From contig NZ_JACJRV010000005.1 in NCBI RefSeq assembly GCF_014697475.1, forward strand, positions 170,250-234,249: DNA of 64,000 bases, given 5' to 3'. The translations under genes were made by a program, and so were the position numbers. Under the pieces are notes generated by a model that was not told where the DNA came from, did not search any database, and saw only the letters and a list, made by a program, of their open reading frames with translations. The stretch comes from Nostoc sp. FACHB-152 (GTDB lineage Bacteria > Cyanobacteriota > Cyanobacteriia > Cyanobacteriales > Nostocaceae). Position 1 is the stretch's first letter. Each line of letters opens with the position of its first letter. Of the stretch, positions 35,023 to 44,067 are shown piece by piece.

Positions 35023-37638
35023 GTGAATCAATTATCCAAACATGATATTCTCGCTTCTAGAAAAATGTCAGACTTGCAGAAATTTACCTTTTTAATAGCC
35101 TTGGTAATTCCTAAGTTATTCAAAAAAAATCATTCCCTGGCATTTGTAGCCACTTACTTCAAGCAACTGTTACCCACACTGAGCTTGAAAACTTCTGTGA
35201 TTGCTATCAGTATCATCACAACAGGATTGGTATTAAGCATTAGACAATTAGGATTTTTAGAGTTTTTGGAATTGGTTACTTTTGACCAAATGGTACGTCT
35301 TCAAGGGGATGCTGGTGCTGACTCACGACTGCTGATAGTAAAAATCACGGAGGCTGATCTCAAACAACAAAAACAATGGCCAATTTCGGATCTATCTCTT
35401 TCTCAAGCACTACAAAAGCTACAGAAGGCGCAACCAAAAGCTATAGGTGTAGATTTATATCGTAATCTTCCTAAACCACCGGGTAGAGAAGCTTTATTGA
35501 AGGAACTGCAAAAGCCTAATGTCATTACTATCACTAAATTAGATGATATAAACGCTGAAGGTGTTGCGCCTATGGCTGGTATTTCCGCAGAACAAATTGG
35601 TTTTAATGATTTTATCGTTGATACTGATGGGGTTGTCCGTCGTAATTTAATCTATGCCTACCAAGGTAAAGAACAGTATTATTCTTTTTCTCTACAATTA
35701 AGTTTAAAGTACTTAGCAGAGCATAATCTTGCATTTAAAGTTACACCAGATGCGTTGCATTTAGGTGATACTATATTTCCTGCCTTGTATTCTCATACGG
35801 GCGGTTATCAAAACCTAGATGATGCTGGTTATCAAGTATTGATTTCTTATCGTTCACCCCAAAAAGTAGCACAACAAATCACATTTACTGATGTGTTGGA
35901 GGGTAAGTTTGATCCCAACTGGGTTAAAAATAAAGTAGTGCTAATTGGCACAACAGCCCCTAGCTTAAAAGATTTATTTTTTACTCCTTATAGTGCAGGT
36001 AACTTATCCAACCCTGGTATGCCAGGTGTGATGCTTCATGCTCAACTAGTCAGTCAAATTTTGAGTACGACTCTAGAAAATAAACCATTATTTTGGTTTT
36101 GGCCAGAATGGGCAGAAGCTTTGTGGTTTTGGCTTTGGGCTGTGGTTGGAGGTATTTTAGCATGGCGACTGAAACATCCACTGCCTCTAGGAATCGCTGG
36201 ATTAGTGTCTTTGGGGGCTTTATTTACTATTTGTTTGTCTGTATTTGCCCAAGCAGGTTGGATACCTTTATTACCTGCTACATTGGCATTGATCTTAACA
36301 ATGGTAAGTGTTATTAGTTATAAGCTATGGTACAGTGCCTTGCATGATAGCTTGACTAAACTACCAAATCAACTTTTGTTCTTGAAGTATTTGCAACAAG
36401 CAATCAACCAAACAAAAATTCATCCACAAAATCGCTTTGCTATCTTGTTTTTAGATATTGACCGTTTCAAGCTTGTGAATGAAAGTATTGGTCATCATGT
36501 AGGCGATAAATTATTAATCAACTTTGCCCAACGATTAAAAACTTTTATGGGGCGTAATGGTATTGTTGCCAGGGTTGGAGGAGATGAATTTGCAATTTTA
36601 CTGCCCAATATTACTGATAGTAGTGAAGCAACTAACTTCGCTGATCAACTCCAGCAGCAAATGAGCATACCTTTTAAATATCATAGTCAAGACATATTTA
36701 CTACTATTAGTACTGGTATTGCTTTTAATCAAACCCAACTCCACCATCTCCCAGGTGATTTGCTGAGAGATGCACACACTGCTATGTATAGAGCTAAAGA
36801 CTTGGGTAAAGCCCGTCACGAAATCTTTGCAACAGGGATGCATACTCAAATTCTTCAGCTTTTTCACTTAGAAACAGATATGCATCACGCCCTTAATAAT
36901 CAAGAATTTTGTCTTAATTATCAACCTATTGTCTCAATAGAAACTGATAAAATTATTGGTTTTGAAGCACTTGTTCGATGGCAACATCCGCAGCACGGAT
37001 TGATTTCTCCAATCGAATTTATTCCTGTTGCAGAAGACACAGGCCTAATTATTCCTTTAGGAAAGTGGATTTTACAAGAAGCCTGCCATCAGTTATCTGT
37101 TTGGCAAGCTCAATATCCGAGTGAGCCACCTTTAATGATGAGTATCAATCTTTCTGGGAAACAATTGACTCAACCTGATTTAGTTGAATACATAGAGGAG
37201 ATTCTTGAGACAACGGGTTTAGATGCACATAGTTTAAAGTTAGAAGTTACTGAAACTGTAGCGATGAAAGATGTAGAAAGTGCAATCTCTATATTATTAA
37301 AACTGAGAAGTTTGAATATTAAACTTAGCATTGATGATTTTGGTACTGGATATTCTTCCTTAAGCTATTTACACCGTTTTCCTGTTAACACCTTAAAGGT
37401 AGACCGTTCCTTTGTTAGCCGTATGGGTGATACAGATGAAGATGCATCTATTGTTAACACAATAATTATGCTGAGTCACTCTCTAGGTATGGATGTTATT
37501 GCCGAAGGTATAGAAACGAAAGCACAGCAAACAAAATTAGAATCTCTTGGTTGTGAGTATGGACAAGGTTATCTTTTTTCTAAGCCTCTTGACAGTGAAT
37601 CTGCAACGGCTTTGTTAAATAGATATATTTACAAATAA
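35023..37638 (+). CDS. CHASE2 sensor with GGDEF and EAL cyclic-di-GMP domains
   Basis: This 871-residue membrane protein has a first membrane helix (TSVIAISIITTGLVLSI), a periplasmic CHASE2 domain (LEFLELVTFDQMVRLQG to the FTPYSAGNLSNPGMPGVMLH region) and three closely spaced helices around residues 360-440. A GGDEF domain follows (RVGGDEFAILLPNI, residues 519-523) and then an EAL domain (FEALVRWQHPQHG at 648-650; DDFGTGYSSLSYL). Both catalytic signatures are intact, so it may make and break cyclic-di-GMP; an RxxD inhibitory site just before GGDEF is not apparent. The GTG at 35023 has AGAG upstream; ATG 35065 is an alternative. It is likely co-transcribed with the DUF928 gene. Confidence 0.92.
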   Translation: MNQLSKHDILASRKMSDLQKFTFLIALVIPKLFKKNHSLAFVATYFKQLLPTLSLKTSVIAISIITTGLVLSIRQLGFLEFLELVTFDQMVRLQGDAGADSRLLIVKITEADLKQQKQWPISDLSLSQALQKLQKAQPKAIGVDLYRNLPKPPGREALLKELQKPNVITITKLDDINAEGVAPMAGISAEQIGFNDFIVDTDGVVRRNLIYAYQGKEQYYSFSLQLSLKYLAEHNLAFKVTPDALHLGDTIFPALYSHTGGYQNLDDAGYQVLISYRSPQKVAQQITFTDVLEGKFDPNWVKNKVVLIGTTAPSLKDLFFTPYSAGNLSNPGMPGVMLHAQLVSQILSTTLENKPLFWFWPEWAEALWFWLWAVVGGILAWRLKHPLPLGIAGLVSLGALFTICLSVFAQAGWIPLLPATLALILTMVSVISYKLWYSALHDSLTKLPNQLLFLKYLQQAINQTKIHPQNRFAILFLDIDRFKLVNESIGHHVGDKLLINFAQRLKTFMGRNGIVARVGGDEFAILLPNITDSSEATNFADQLQQQMSIPFKYHSQDIFTTISTGIAFNQTQLHHLPGDLLRDAHTAMYRAKDLGKARHEIFATGMHTQILQLFHLETDMHHALNNQEFCLNYQPIVSIETDKIIGFEALVRWQHPQHGLISPIEFIPVAEDTGLIIPLGKWILQEACHQLSVWQAQYPSEPPLMMSINLSGKQLTQPDLVEYIEEILETTGLDAHSLKLEVTETVAMKDVESAISILLKLRSLNIKLSIDDFGTGYSSLSYLHRFPVNTLKVDRSFVSRMGDTDEDASIVNTIIMLSHSLGMDVIAEGIETKAQQTKLESLGCEYGQGYLFSKPLDSESATALLNRYIYK

Positions 37639-37800
37639 GGTAAAAAATTATATAACATTTTAAACCGGCTGCAAATTGTAACTAATCACACAATTTTTCT
37701 GGTGATAATTGATGGTCTATGTCTGCTTCAACAAAGGTTTGGACATAATAGGAAAGCCAATTCTATACTTATTATTTAAATAGAGAAATTTAGGTATCTG

Positions 37801-38055
37801 ATGCCCAGCAAAGAAGTTCAAGTCAAAGAGTACACTGTTCGAGCGCACAAACGGCTGATCCATACGCGCATCTTTAACTTTGTCTGTAAGCAATGCGAAC
37901 AAACGACAAGCCGAGAGACTTTTGGCCCACGCCCTCTATATTGTGAAACCTGCCGCCCTCCTGGGCCGCCCAAGAAATCTTCTGCACCTGTACCTGCTAA
38001 GAAGGGCAAGCCTAGAGCCAAGACTTATAAAAGTGATGTGGACTTCAATAAATAG
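37801..38055 (+). CDS. Small zinc-ribbon-like conserved cyanobacterial protein
   Basis: This 84-residue basic protein has two CxxC pairs ([20 protein letters not shown] then CETC, that is FVCKQC ... YCETCRPPG) that would form a zinc ribbon, followed by a Pro/Lys-rich tail ([19 protein letters not shown]). It lacks membrane segments. I recognise it as a conserved cyanobacterial small protein of unknown function; binding of nucleic acid or ribosomes is only a guess from the basic tail. A strong terminator follows at 38095-38131, so it is probably transcribed alone. Confidence 0.82.
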   Translation: MPSKEVQVKEYTVRAHKRLIHTRIFNFVCKQCEQTTSRETFGPRPLYCETCRPPGPPKKSSAPVPAKKGKPRAKTYKSDVDFNK

Positions 38056-38094
38056 TTCAAGTTCATTGGCGATTATTGACTGTCTTTCATAAAT

Positions 38095-38131
38095 AAAATG
38101 CTTCTGGCTAATTGCTTACCAGAAGCATTTT
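38095..38131 (+). terminator. Rho-independent terminator after the zinc-ribbon gene
   Basis: A perfect 13-bp stem (AAAATGCTTCTGG / CCAGAAGCATTTT) with an 11-base loop lies 40 bases after the stop codon. Being A-rich before and T-rich after, it could work in both directions and also serve the convergent GST gene. Confidence 0.85.
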
Positions 38132-38239
38132 ACGTGTTTTGCTTTGGACAATTTGAACTATTGACAGTACATTGGTACCATGCGGTCACTTAGGCTATCT
38201 ATCTAAAACTTGATGATTTAAGCTCATAGGTGATACATT

Positions 38240-38911
38240 CTATTTTTGTCCTACACCAACGGGAATCGTTTCCCCAAGAACTTTGGCGAATCTTTGTAAA
38301 TAGAAGTCCACAGGATTTGCTACTGTCTGAATTGAAGAGCGATCGCTCACCAACTTCCACCATGTCTGCAAACGAGGCGTTTGGGCTGGTAGTGTGAATT
38401 TACGAAAATGTTCTAATAGCGGTAAACGTTCAAACCAAGGATAGAAACTAATATCAACGAGGCTAAATTGATTTCCTAATAAATAATCACCTTTGCCGAA
38501 TGCTTCTTGTTCAATATATAGAAGTGCTTCTGTGAACTCTGTTCTTCCTTGTTCCTGTTCTTGGCTATCTTTACCCCGGAGAAATTTGTTAAAAGCTGGG
38601 ACAAAGCGAGTGTTGGCGTAATCTATCCAAATGCGAGCGATCGCCTTTTCGGCAGGATCTTGAGGTAATAACGGGGGTTCAGGGAACACTTCATCTAGAT
38701 ATTCATTAATAATGGCAGATTCATAAATAATCACATCTCCATGTTTGATAGCCGGAACTTTGCCATAACGCGAAATCTGCGTGTACCCATCGGGTTTGTT
38801 CTGTAAGTCAATTTCTATTGGAGTAAAGTCAATACCTTTCTCTAGTAAAACCACACGAGTACGTTGCGCGAAGGTAGAGGCTTTAGCATAGTACAGTTGT
38901 ATGTTGCTCAT
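38240..38911 (-). CDS. Glutathione S-transferase family protein
   Basis: This 223-residue protein has the thioredoxin-like N-terminal domain ([20 protein letters not shown], then [20 protein letters not shown] with the glutathione-binding VP and ES residues) and a helical C-terminal domain ([20 protein letters not shown], with the conserved LVDIS/Asp capping box). Serine at STFAQR could be the catalytic residue. The substrate is unknown. It stands alone and has a good start at 38911 with AGGAAAGG upstream. Confidence 0.9.
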   Translation of the reverse strand: MSNIQLYYAKASTFAQRTRVVLLEKGIDFTPIEIDLQNKPDGYTQISRYGKVPAIKHGDVIIYESAIINEYLDEVFPEPPLLPQDPAEKAIARIWIDYANTRFVPAFNKFLRGKDSQEQEQGRTEFTEALLYIEQEAFGKGDYLLGNQFSLVDISFYPWFERLPLLEHFRKFTLPAQTPRLQTWWKLVSDRSSIQTVANPVDFYLQRFAKVLGETIPVGVGQK

Positions 38912-39376
38912 AAAATCCTTTCCTTGTAATTATCGTGAATACAGACTATGTAAGATTGCATATCTCAAACTAAAGCAATCAGCACAGAAACTAGATGTGT
39001 TGATTAGAGCAGTTAAATAATTTGACTAACAGGTATTTACATCTTTTAGATGATATATTACACTTTGTCGGTCGATTTATTGTAGTTTAAATCATCATAC
39101 AGCCTTTCTGGTAATATGTATACCTAATTATTAGTTTTGCTAAATATAGCAATCCTAAATCAGTTGCAAACAAATCTATTGCCTATTGCCTCTTCCCTAT
39201 TGCCTGCCCCCATGAGCAGTTTGTAAATCAAATAGGATTGTTATGCTTGTCTTACCTGTTCCCTGTCTCTATGAGTAGTGCAGCGAACCGGATTCCTATA
39301 GAGCAATTTGATACTTTGTATTTTGTGAAAATGATGTAACCTAACAAGACCTTAAAGATGAGGAGAAATCTAACAA
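38912..39376. other. Spacer with a MITE-like element
   Basis: The right half holds the repeat element at 39145-39244. The rest is AT-rich with no gene. The short-chain dehydrogenase start is preceded by GAGGAGAAATC, a good ribosome site, just before 39377. Confidence 0.55.
39145..39244. repeat. 100-bp MITE-like element, copy A
   Basis: The element begins TATAGCAATCCTAAATC and ends with near-complementary AAATAGGATTGTTAT. Between these terminal inverted repeats lie CAAACAAATCTATTGCC and heptamer-type CCTATTGCC units. A similar element in the same orientation lies at 40190-40284, on the other side of the short-chain dehydrogenase gene. Confidence 0.75.
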
Positions 39377-40090
39377 ATGGCAAACATTGCATTGATTGTA
39401 GGGGCTGGTAGCGGACTGAGCGCATCTTTAGCGCGTTTGTTTGCAAAAGAAGGTTACACCATCGCTTTAGCCGCACGACAGATTGATAAACTCAAGACAT
39501 TATCTAATGAGATTGGAGCCGTCAGTTTTGCGGCTGATGCTTCTCAACCAGATGAAGTAGAACAACTATTCCAAAATGTTGAACAAAAATTAGGAGTGCC
39601 AACAGTAGTTATATATAATCCCAGTTGGCGAGTTCGGGGTTCGTTAGTGGAACTTGAGCCAGCCGACGTTGCCAAAACATTAGAAATCACTGCTTATGGC
39701 GGTTTTTTGGTAGCACAAGCCGCCGCAAAACGTCAGTTGGCTGTAGGTGGGGGAGCGATTTTCTTTACAGGTGCTTCTGCCAGTGTTAAGGGTTATCCTG
39801 GTTCTGCACCGTTTGCTATGGGTAAATTTGCTTTGCGGGGTTTAGCGCAGAGTATAGCGCGTGAACTTGCTCCTCAAAATATCCATGTAGCGCATTTCGT
39901 AATTGATGGAGCAATTCGTTCTGCGACTCGGATTGAGCCAGAAGATAAACCAGATAGCTTGCTTGATCCAGATGCGTTCGCGAAGCGTCTCCGAAGGAGA
40001 TTCGCTCAAACTTATCTCAACATTCTACGCCAACCTCGCAGTGCTTGGACATGGGAAGTAGAATTGCGTCCTTGGGTAGAAACATTTTGA
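39377..40090 (+). CDS. Short-chain dehydrogenase/reductase with a repeat-derived insertion
   Basis: This 237-residue protein has the SDR nucleotide-binding start IALIVGAGSGLSASLARLFA (GxxxGxG-like) and the substrate region FFTGASASVKGYPGSAPFAM, where Ser and Lys of the YxxxK-type active site are visible but the usual Tyr is Phe (PFAMGKFA). Near residues 199-210 a small dispersed repeat has inserted about 8 extra residues (AFAKRLRRRFAQ) in frame. The substitution of the catalytic Tyr means classical activity is uncertain. Two MITE-like elements flank the gene. Confidence 0.85.
   Translation: MANIALIVGAGSGLSASLARLFAKEGYTIALAARQIDKLKTLSNEIGAVSFAADASQPDEVEQLFQNVEQKLGVPTVVIYNPSWRVRGSLVELEPADVAKTLEITAYGGFLVAQAAAKRQLAVGGGAIFFTGASASVKGYPGSAPFAMGKFALRGLAQSIARELAPQNIHVAHFVIDGAIRSATRIEPEDKPDSLLDPDAFAKRLRRRFAQTYLNILRQPRSAWTWEVELRPWVETF
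39972..40007. repeat. Small dispersed repeat inside the SDR gene
   Basis: GCGTTCGCGAAGCGTCTCCG and the next bases (AAGGAGATTCGC) match the family GCGTTCGCGTAGCGTCTCCG seen at 57588-57612. It lies within the reading frame and encodes an arginine-rich insertion. Confidence 0.75.
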
Positions 40091-40189
40091 TGAAATAGCT
40101 TAATGATAGGAGCTAGGGCGTGTTTTCAAACTACAACCAAAGCAAAATTATTGCGATCGCAAATACACAACTCTCCGAAAATAATTAAC

Positions 40190-40284
40190 TATAGCAAACC
40201 GTGTAAGAGAGCCAAACAAATCTATTGCCTGTTGCCTATTGCCTGCCTCTACAACTAGTTTGTAAATTTAGTAGGATTGCTATA
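40190..40284. repeat. 95-bp MITE-like element, copy B
   Basis: It begins TATAGCAAACCG and ends AGTAGGATTGCTATA, with CAAACAAATCTATTGCC and TTGCCTATTGCCTGCC inside, matching copy A at 39145-39244. It fills the gap between the SDR gene and the glutamate-receptor-like gene. Confidence 0.75.
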
Positions 40285-41406
40285 TCAGTTCAAATTTTTT
40301 TTCACACTAAACCATTTATCGTATAACGCTTGATAAGTGCCATTCTCTCTGAGTTTCAGCAAAGCACTATTAATCGGTTTACGGTAGGGGCTGTTATTAG
40401 GCAGAACAATGCCGTAATTTTCTTCGCGGAAGACACTGCCCACCACCTCTACTTGTCCTTGACCTTGATTAGCACTATAGAACAGAAGTACAGGAGAATC
40501 AAACACAACAGCATCAGTTTTTCCTGTTTCCAAAGCGTTGTAAGCCTGCTCAATTTTGGCAACTTCTAAAACGGAAATTTTGTGTTCTTTTAAATATTTT
40601 GCGGCTGTACTGCCAGTTGTTGTTGCCACTAGCTTACCAGGTAGATCTTCTACAGAGTTGATATCTCCTTGTAGCTGTTGCACAGTTAGTGAGGTGGTAG
40701 CGGCAGCTGTAAAGTAAGCGACAAAAAGAACGCCGATGAACATCCAAATAATCGCTAACACCCGGCCCATAACTCCTTTAGGCATTTCATCAGCTTGAGT
40801 AGCTAAGGTAGCCGCCGCCCACCAACAAGCTTTGAAAATCCCTGGAAAATACGATTTGGGAATCATCTCTTCGGGGTGATGACGCTCAGATAACCAAATC
40901 ACGTGAGCCGCTATGACAATGAGCAATAGTGCTAATCCGAACACTTGGAACAGCGCAGGTGAGAAAAATAAGGACAAAATATTAGGTGTGCCAGCAGTAT
41001 TGAGTTTTGTGTTGCGGATCAAAATTTGTAACCCCCCAGTAAACATGGGTAAGGAAAAATCAAATTTTTGTTGACGTTCGGCAGTAATTGAAATGGCGGC
41101 AATGCCTGCGTCAGCTTTACCACTCTCAACAGCTAAGAGTAAATCAGCTACGTTTGGATACTCGACAAATTTAAACTCTGCACCAATTAGGCTGGCAATG
41201 TTACGCCAAAGTTCAACACTAAATCCTGATAGTTCACCTTTGTCAGTAAATACAAAAGGGGGAATGGCTCTGGTTGCTATGATTAATGATTTTTGAGATT
41301 GTTGAGCATCAGGTTTTTGAGACTGCGCTGGATAAACTATCAGCAATAACACCAAAATTCCGCAGACTAACCCCAACCAGATCTGAGGTTTCAGGAAACG
41401 CTTCAT
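40285..41406 (-). CDS. Glutamate-receptor-like ligand-gated ion channel (GluR0 type)
   Basis: This protein of about 373 residues starts with a signal peptide (IWLGLVCGILVLLLIVYPAQ) and then has the split periplasmic-binding fold of ionotropic receptors. The first lobe (SLIIATRAIPPFVFTDKGEL, PNVADLLLAVESGKADAGIA) is followed by a membrane helix (LFQVFGLALLLIVIAAHVIW), a pore loop (WWAAATLATQADEMPKG), a second helix (VLAIIWMFIGVLFVAYFTAA) and the second lobe (LPGKLVATTTGSTAAKYLKE). The pore has TLATQADEMP in place of the K-channel TVGYGD, so ion selectivity is unclear. The start at 41406 is chosen because the signal peptide begins there; an upstream extension to 41532 is unlikely. Confidence 0.85.
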   Translation of the reverse strand: MKRFLKPQIWLGLVCGILVLLLIVYPAQSQKPDAQQSQKSLIIATRAIPPFVFTDKGELSGFSVELWRNIASLIGAEFKFVEYPNVADLLLAVESGKADAGIAAISITAERQQKFDFSLPMFTGGLQILIRNTKLNTAGTPNILSLFFSPALFQVFGLALLLIVIAAHVIWLSERHHPEEMIPKSYFPGIFKACWWAAATLATQADEMPKGVMGRVLAIIWMFIGVLFVAYFTAAATTSLTVQQLQGDINSVEDLPGKLVATTTGSTAAKYLKEHKISVLEVAKIEQAYNALETGKTDAVVFDSPVLLFYSANQGQGQVEVVGSVFREENYGIVLPNNSPYRKPINSALLKLRENGTYQALYDKWFSVKKNLN

Positions 41407-41616
41407 GTTCCTAGTCGCAAGAAATTGAGAGAATTTCCGGGCGAATGCATTGATCATAAGTATTTTCTGAGAATTAGATGCAATATCTATCATTCCCAAA
41501 CAACGACAAATATCACATAATTCCTTAAACAAAAGTGAGATCGATGAACCTCACCCCAACCCCTCTCCGAGACGGAAAGGGGCTTTAATTCTGCGACTAA
41601 ACACACAGGTATTGAA

Positions 41617-41697
41617 ATGGCTGAAATTTCCTGGCACTTTGGAGATATTATTTGGATTATCCTATTTTCGCTCTTGTATATCTTGACAATCCCTTAA
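41617..41697 (+). CDS. Possible 26-residue membrane peptide
   Basis: This short frame reads MAEISWHFGDIIWIILFSLL then YILTIP and a stop. It is one hydrophobic helix with a polar N-terminus, and AGGT lies about seven bases before the ATG. Cyanobacteria have many single-helix photosystem and NDH peptides of this size, but I do not recognise this one. It is offered as a candidate only. Confidence 0.3.
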   Translation: MAEISWHFGDIIWIILFSLLYILTIP

Positions 41698-41824
41698 TTT
41701 TTAATCTCCGGAGTTAGTCCTAGCTCAGTTAAACATCAATAAAAATTAGCAATAATCCTGGGCTACAAGCGTTACATTTATAAGAAATCTATGTTGCTCC
41801 ATTAGCTTGGGGAGCAGTGTTGCT

Positions 41825-42475
41825 ATGGAAACTTCTGCTTCTGTTCAAGGTAGCTCGTCTCCCTTTGATTTTTTCAGCTTTGTTACGACACCTCAACCTA
41901 CACAAGATGCCGACATACTCAAACAGTTATCATTTGTTCCAGGGTTAAAAGAACTCTTAATGCTACGGCAAGTTCACGCCCTAGAACACGCTACTGTTTG
42001 GGTTCTCAGTGAAACGAAAAATATTCATGTCCCCCCAGGAAGACCGAATAAAGTTCAAATTGATAACGAATTGTTGGGTGGTTTGTCTACTGACCAAGGC
42101 TTTTACCTCTATGGTGAAGTCAATATCAGCGATTTGCGGCGTGCAGTCGCTCAGGCGCTCGTGCGGCTCACTCATGGCGAATGGGATTTGGCTGTGCATC
42201 CCCGGTGCGGCACAAATTTATCAGTGGCAATGTTGTTAACTGCTGGACTAGCTGTAGGCGTGAATTTATTGCTACCATTTCGTCCAGTTGAACAGTTGAT
42301 TGGTTTAGGGTTAGCAGCTACGACAGCAGCAGAAATCGCCCCAGATTTAGGTTCTGTGACGCAGCGATATCTTACAACTGCTATTCCCTTTAATCTCGTA
42401 GTTGAAAATATTACGATTAGTCGTGATGTTTGGGGCAGGGAGGGGCATTTTGTCAAGGTAAAATGGCGAGATTAA
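41825..42475 (+). CDS. DUF6391 conserved cyanobacterial protein
   Basis: This 216-residue protein contains the segment LLMLRQVHALEHATVWVLSE with a His-x3-His-like HALEHAT, followed by GGLSTDQGFYLYGEVNISDL and VHPRCGTNLSVAMLLTAGLA. Two hydrophobic stretches (LLTAGLAVGVNLLLPF and LIGLGLAATTAAEIAPDLG) suggest membrane association. It matches the cyanobacterial DUF6391 family, function unknown. ATG 41825 is chosen because GGGGAG lies ten bases upstream. The glycosyltransferase gene starts 19 bases downstream and may share its transcript. Confidence 0.8.
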   Translation: METSASVQGSSSPFDFFSFVTTPQPTQDADILKQLSFVPGLKELLMLRQVHALEHATVWVLSETKNIHVPPGRPNKVQIDNELLGGLSTDQGFYLYGEVNISDLRRAVAQALVRLTHGEWDLAVHPRCGTNLSVAMLLTAGLAVGVNLLLPFRPVEQLIGLGLAATTAAEIAPDLGSVTQRYLTTAIPFNLVVENITISRDVWGREGHFVKVKWRD

Positions 42476-42494
42476 TGTTAATTCGTAATTGATA

Positions 42495-43493
42495 ATGCGA
42501 AAACTCTATTTTTTATTGCCTGGAACTCATGGCAAATTTGCTTGTGGTGGTCTTTGGGCAGAGTTAAAAACGTTGAAACTGACTCAGCAAGTTTGTAATG
42601 CTGATGTGGTTACTTACCGCCAAAGAGAAACAGATAAGCTTTTTTTAGATGACCTGCTCAAAGAACCTAACTTAGATGATGTAATTTTTGTGATTAGTTG
42701 GGGGTTTGATATAGCTAAATTAGCGAAAAAACTTAAGCCCTACAATGTTATTTATCATGCCCATAGTGCAGGGTACAAATTCAAGTTACCTGCTAGTATT
42801 CCTATCATTACTGTGAGTCGTAATACCCTAGGGTATTGGGGGCAGAAGTCTCCTAATAGTCTTATTTATTATTTACCTAATGAAATTAGCCCAGAATTTA
42901 AAAATTTACATTTAGAACGAGATATTGATGTTTTAGTTCAGTCCAGGAAATCTTCTGAATATTTACTAACAGAATTAATTCCAGCTTTGCAGCAAAAATG
43001 CAAAGTCTTCGTTGTCAATTCTTATGTGGAAGATTTACCTGGTTTATTTAATCGCGCTAAAATTTACCTCTATGATTCTGCTGAGTATTGGGCGCAAACA
43101 GGTGTTAGTGAAGGTTTCGGGTTGCAACCACTAGAAGCTTTAGCTTGTGGCTGTCAGGTATTTTCTAGCGTCAATGGTGGACTTTCAGATTATTTAGATC
43201 CGGGGTTTAATTGTTATAAAATTGCTGGTTATTCTCAAGAATATGATGTTCAGCGTATTCTAAATGTGTTGAACTCTCCAGTATTTTCAACATTGTCAGA
43301 ACAAGTGCTAACAGAGTACCGCAAGGAAAATATTATTCATCGGCTGCAAGTGATTCTCAAGGAATTAAATGAGTTTTTTGATCACAAACAGCATCATCAA
43401 GGCAATATTAAGGATTTAACGCAAGGGCGTTTAGTTAGTTTACTAGTTAAAAGTATCTATAGTAAGGTGAAGAAAAAATACTTGCGTACTTGA
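42495..43493 (+). CDS. Glycosyltransferase (GT4-like)
   Basis: This 332-residue protein looks like a GT-B fold glycosyltransferase. The N-terminal lobe has LPGTHGKFACGGLWAEL and the C-terminal lobe has the donor-binding region GVSEGFGLQPLEALACGCQV (E-x7-E-like) and SSVNGGLSDYLDPGFN. The substrate is unknown. It follows the DUF6391 gene closely. The ATG at 42495 is used; a TTG six bases earlier is possible. The gene ends in front of a hairpin terminator at 43510-43538. Confidence 0.85.
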   Translation: MRKLYFLLPGTHGKFACGGLWAELKTLKLTQQVCNADVVTYRQRETDKLFLDDLLKEPNLDDVIFVISWGFDIAKLAKKLKPYNVIYHAHSAGYKFKLPASIPIITVSRNTLGYWGQKSPNSLIYYLPNEISPEFKNLHLERDIDVLVQSRKSSEYLLTELIPALQQKCKVFVVNSYVEDLPGLFNRAKIYLYDSAEYWAQTGVSEGFGLQPLEALACGCQVFSSVNGGLSDYLDPGFNCYKIAGYSQEYDVQRILNVLNSPVFSTLSEQVLTEYRKENIIHRLQVILKELNEFFDHKQHHQGNIKDLTQGRLVSLLVKSIYSKVKKKYLRT

Positions 43494-43509
43494 TATTTTC
43501 ATCAGACTC

Positions 43510-43538
43510 AAGCCTGTTGATGTTGACTCAACAGGCTT
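43510..43538 (+). terminator. Rho-independent terminator after the glycosyltransferase
   Basis: A perfect 11-bp stem (AAGCCTGTTGA / TCAACAGGCTT) with a 7-base loop lies 16 bases past the stop; CACTTTTC follows. Confidence 0.75.
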
Positions 43539-43638
43539 CACTTTTCAATATATGCCCCGATCGCGTGTTCCTTGCTTGCGGATAACATGGAATTGATGTT
43601 GTAGCTATCTCACGTAACTTAAAATCAGGGTTTGAAGT

Positions 43639-44067
43639 ATGAAACTCCCACTTGTAGCTTTAGCTGTTGTGGTTGGTGCGTTAGCGCAGCTTACCGAAGG
43701 TATCGCTCTAGCTCGTCCTGTCTATGCCCAACAAGAGAATATTGATCCTATCATGTATCAACGCCACGAAGCTGCTGCATTGCTCACTGAGCCAGCCACA
43801 ATTAACAGTGGTGTAAATAACGCTGTAATAATATATCGCGTTCGTAGCTTGAGACAAATTGCTGAGTCTATCGGTAAAGTCCGCGAAGAGAAAGGATGTA
43901 AAAATATCAAACCTCTGGAGATACTCAACAATCCGGAGGCTGCAATTAAGGAATGTGAGAAGCCAGCTAAAAACCAAACTCCTCAGCGTAACGGTGAACC
44001 AGTTGACTATTTAAAGGTTCCTCGGCTGGATTCTGGTGGGGTGCGTTTGACGGTGACTCAGTTCTAA
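43639..44067 (+). CDS. Exported conserved protein of unknown function (142 aa)
   Basis: This protein of 142 residues has a clear Sec signal peptide (MKLPLVALAVVVGALAQLTE to PVYAQ). The mature part carries a central segment (NNAVIIYRVRSLRQIAESIG) and two cysteines (GCKN and KECEK) that could form a disulphide. It ends PRLDSGGVRLTVTQF. I do not recognise the family. It is transcribed alone between the glycosyltransferase terminator and the psb34-like promoter. Confidence 0.7.
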   Translation: MKLPLVALAVVVGALAQLTEGIALARPVYAQQENIDPIMYQRHEAAALLTEPATINSGVNNAVIIYRVRSLRQIAESIGKVREEKGCKNIKPLEILNNPEAAIKECEKPAKNQTPQRNGEPVDYLKVPRLDSGGVRLTVTQF

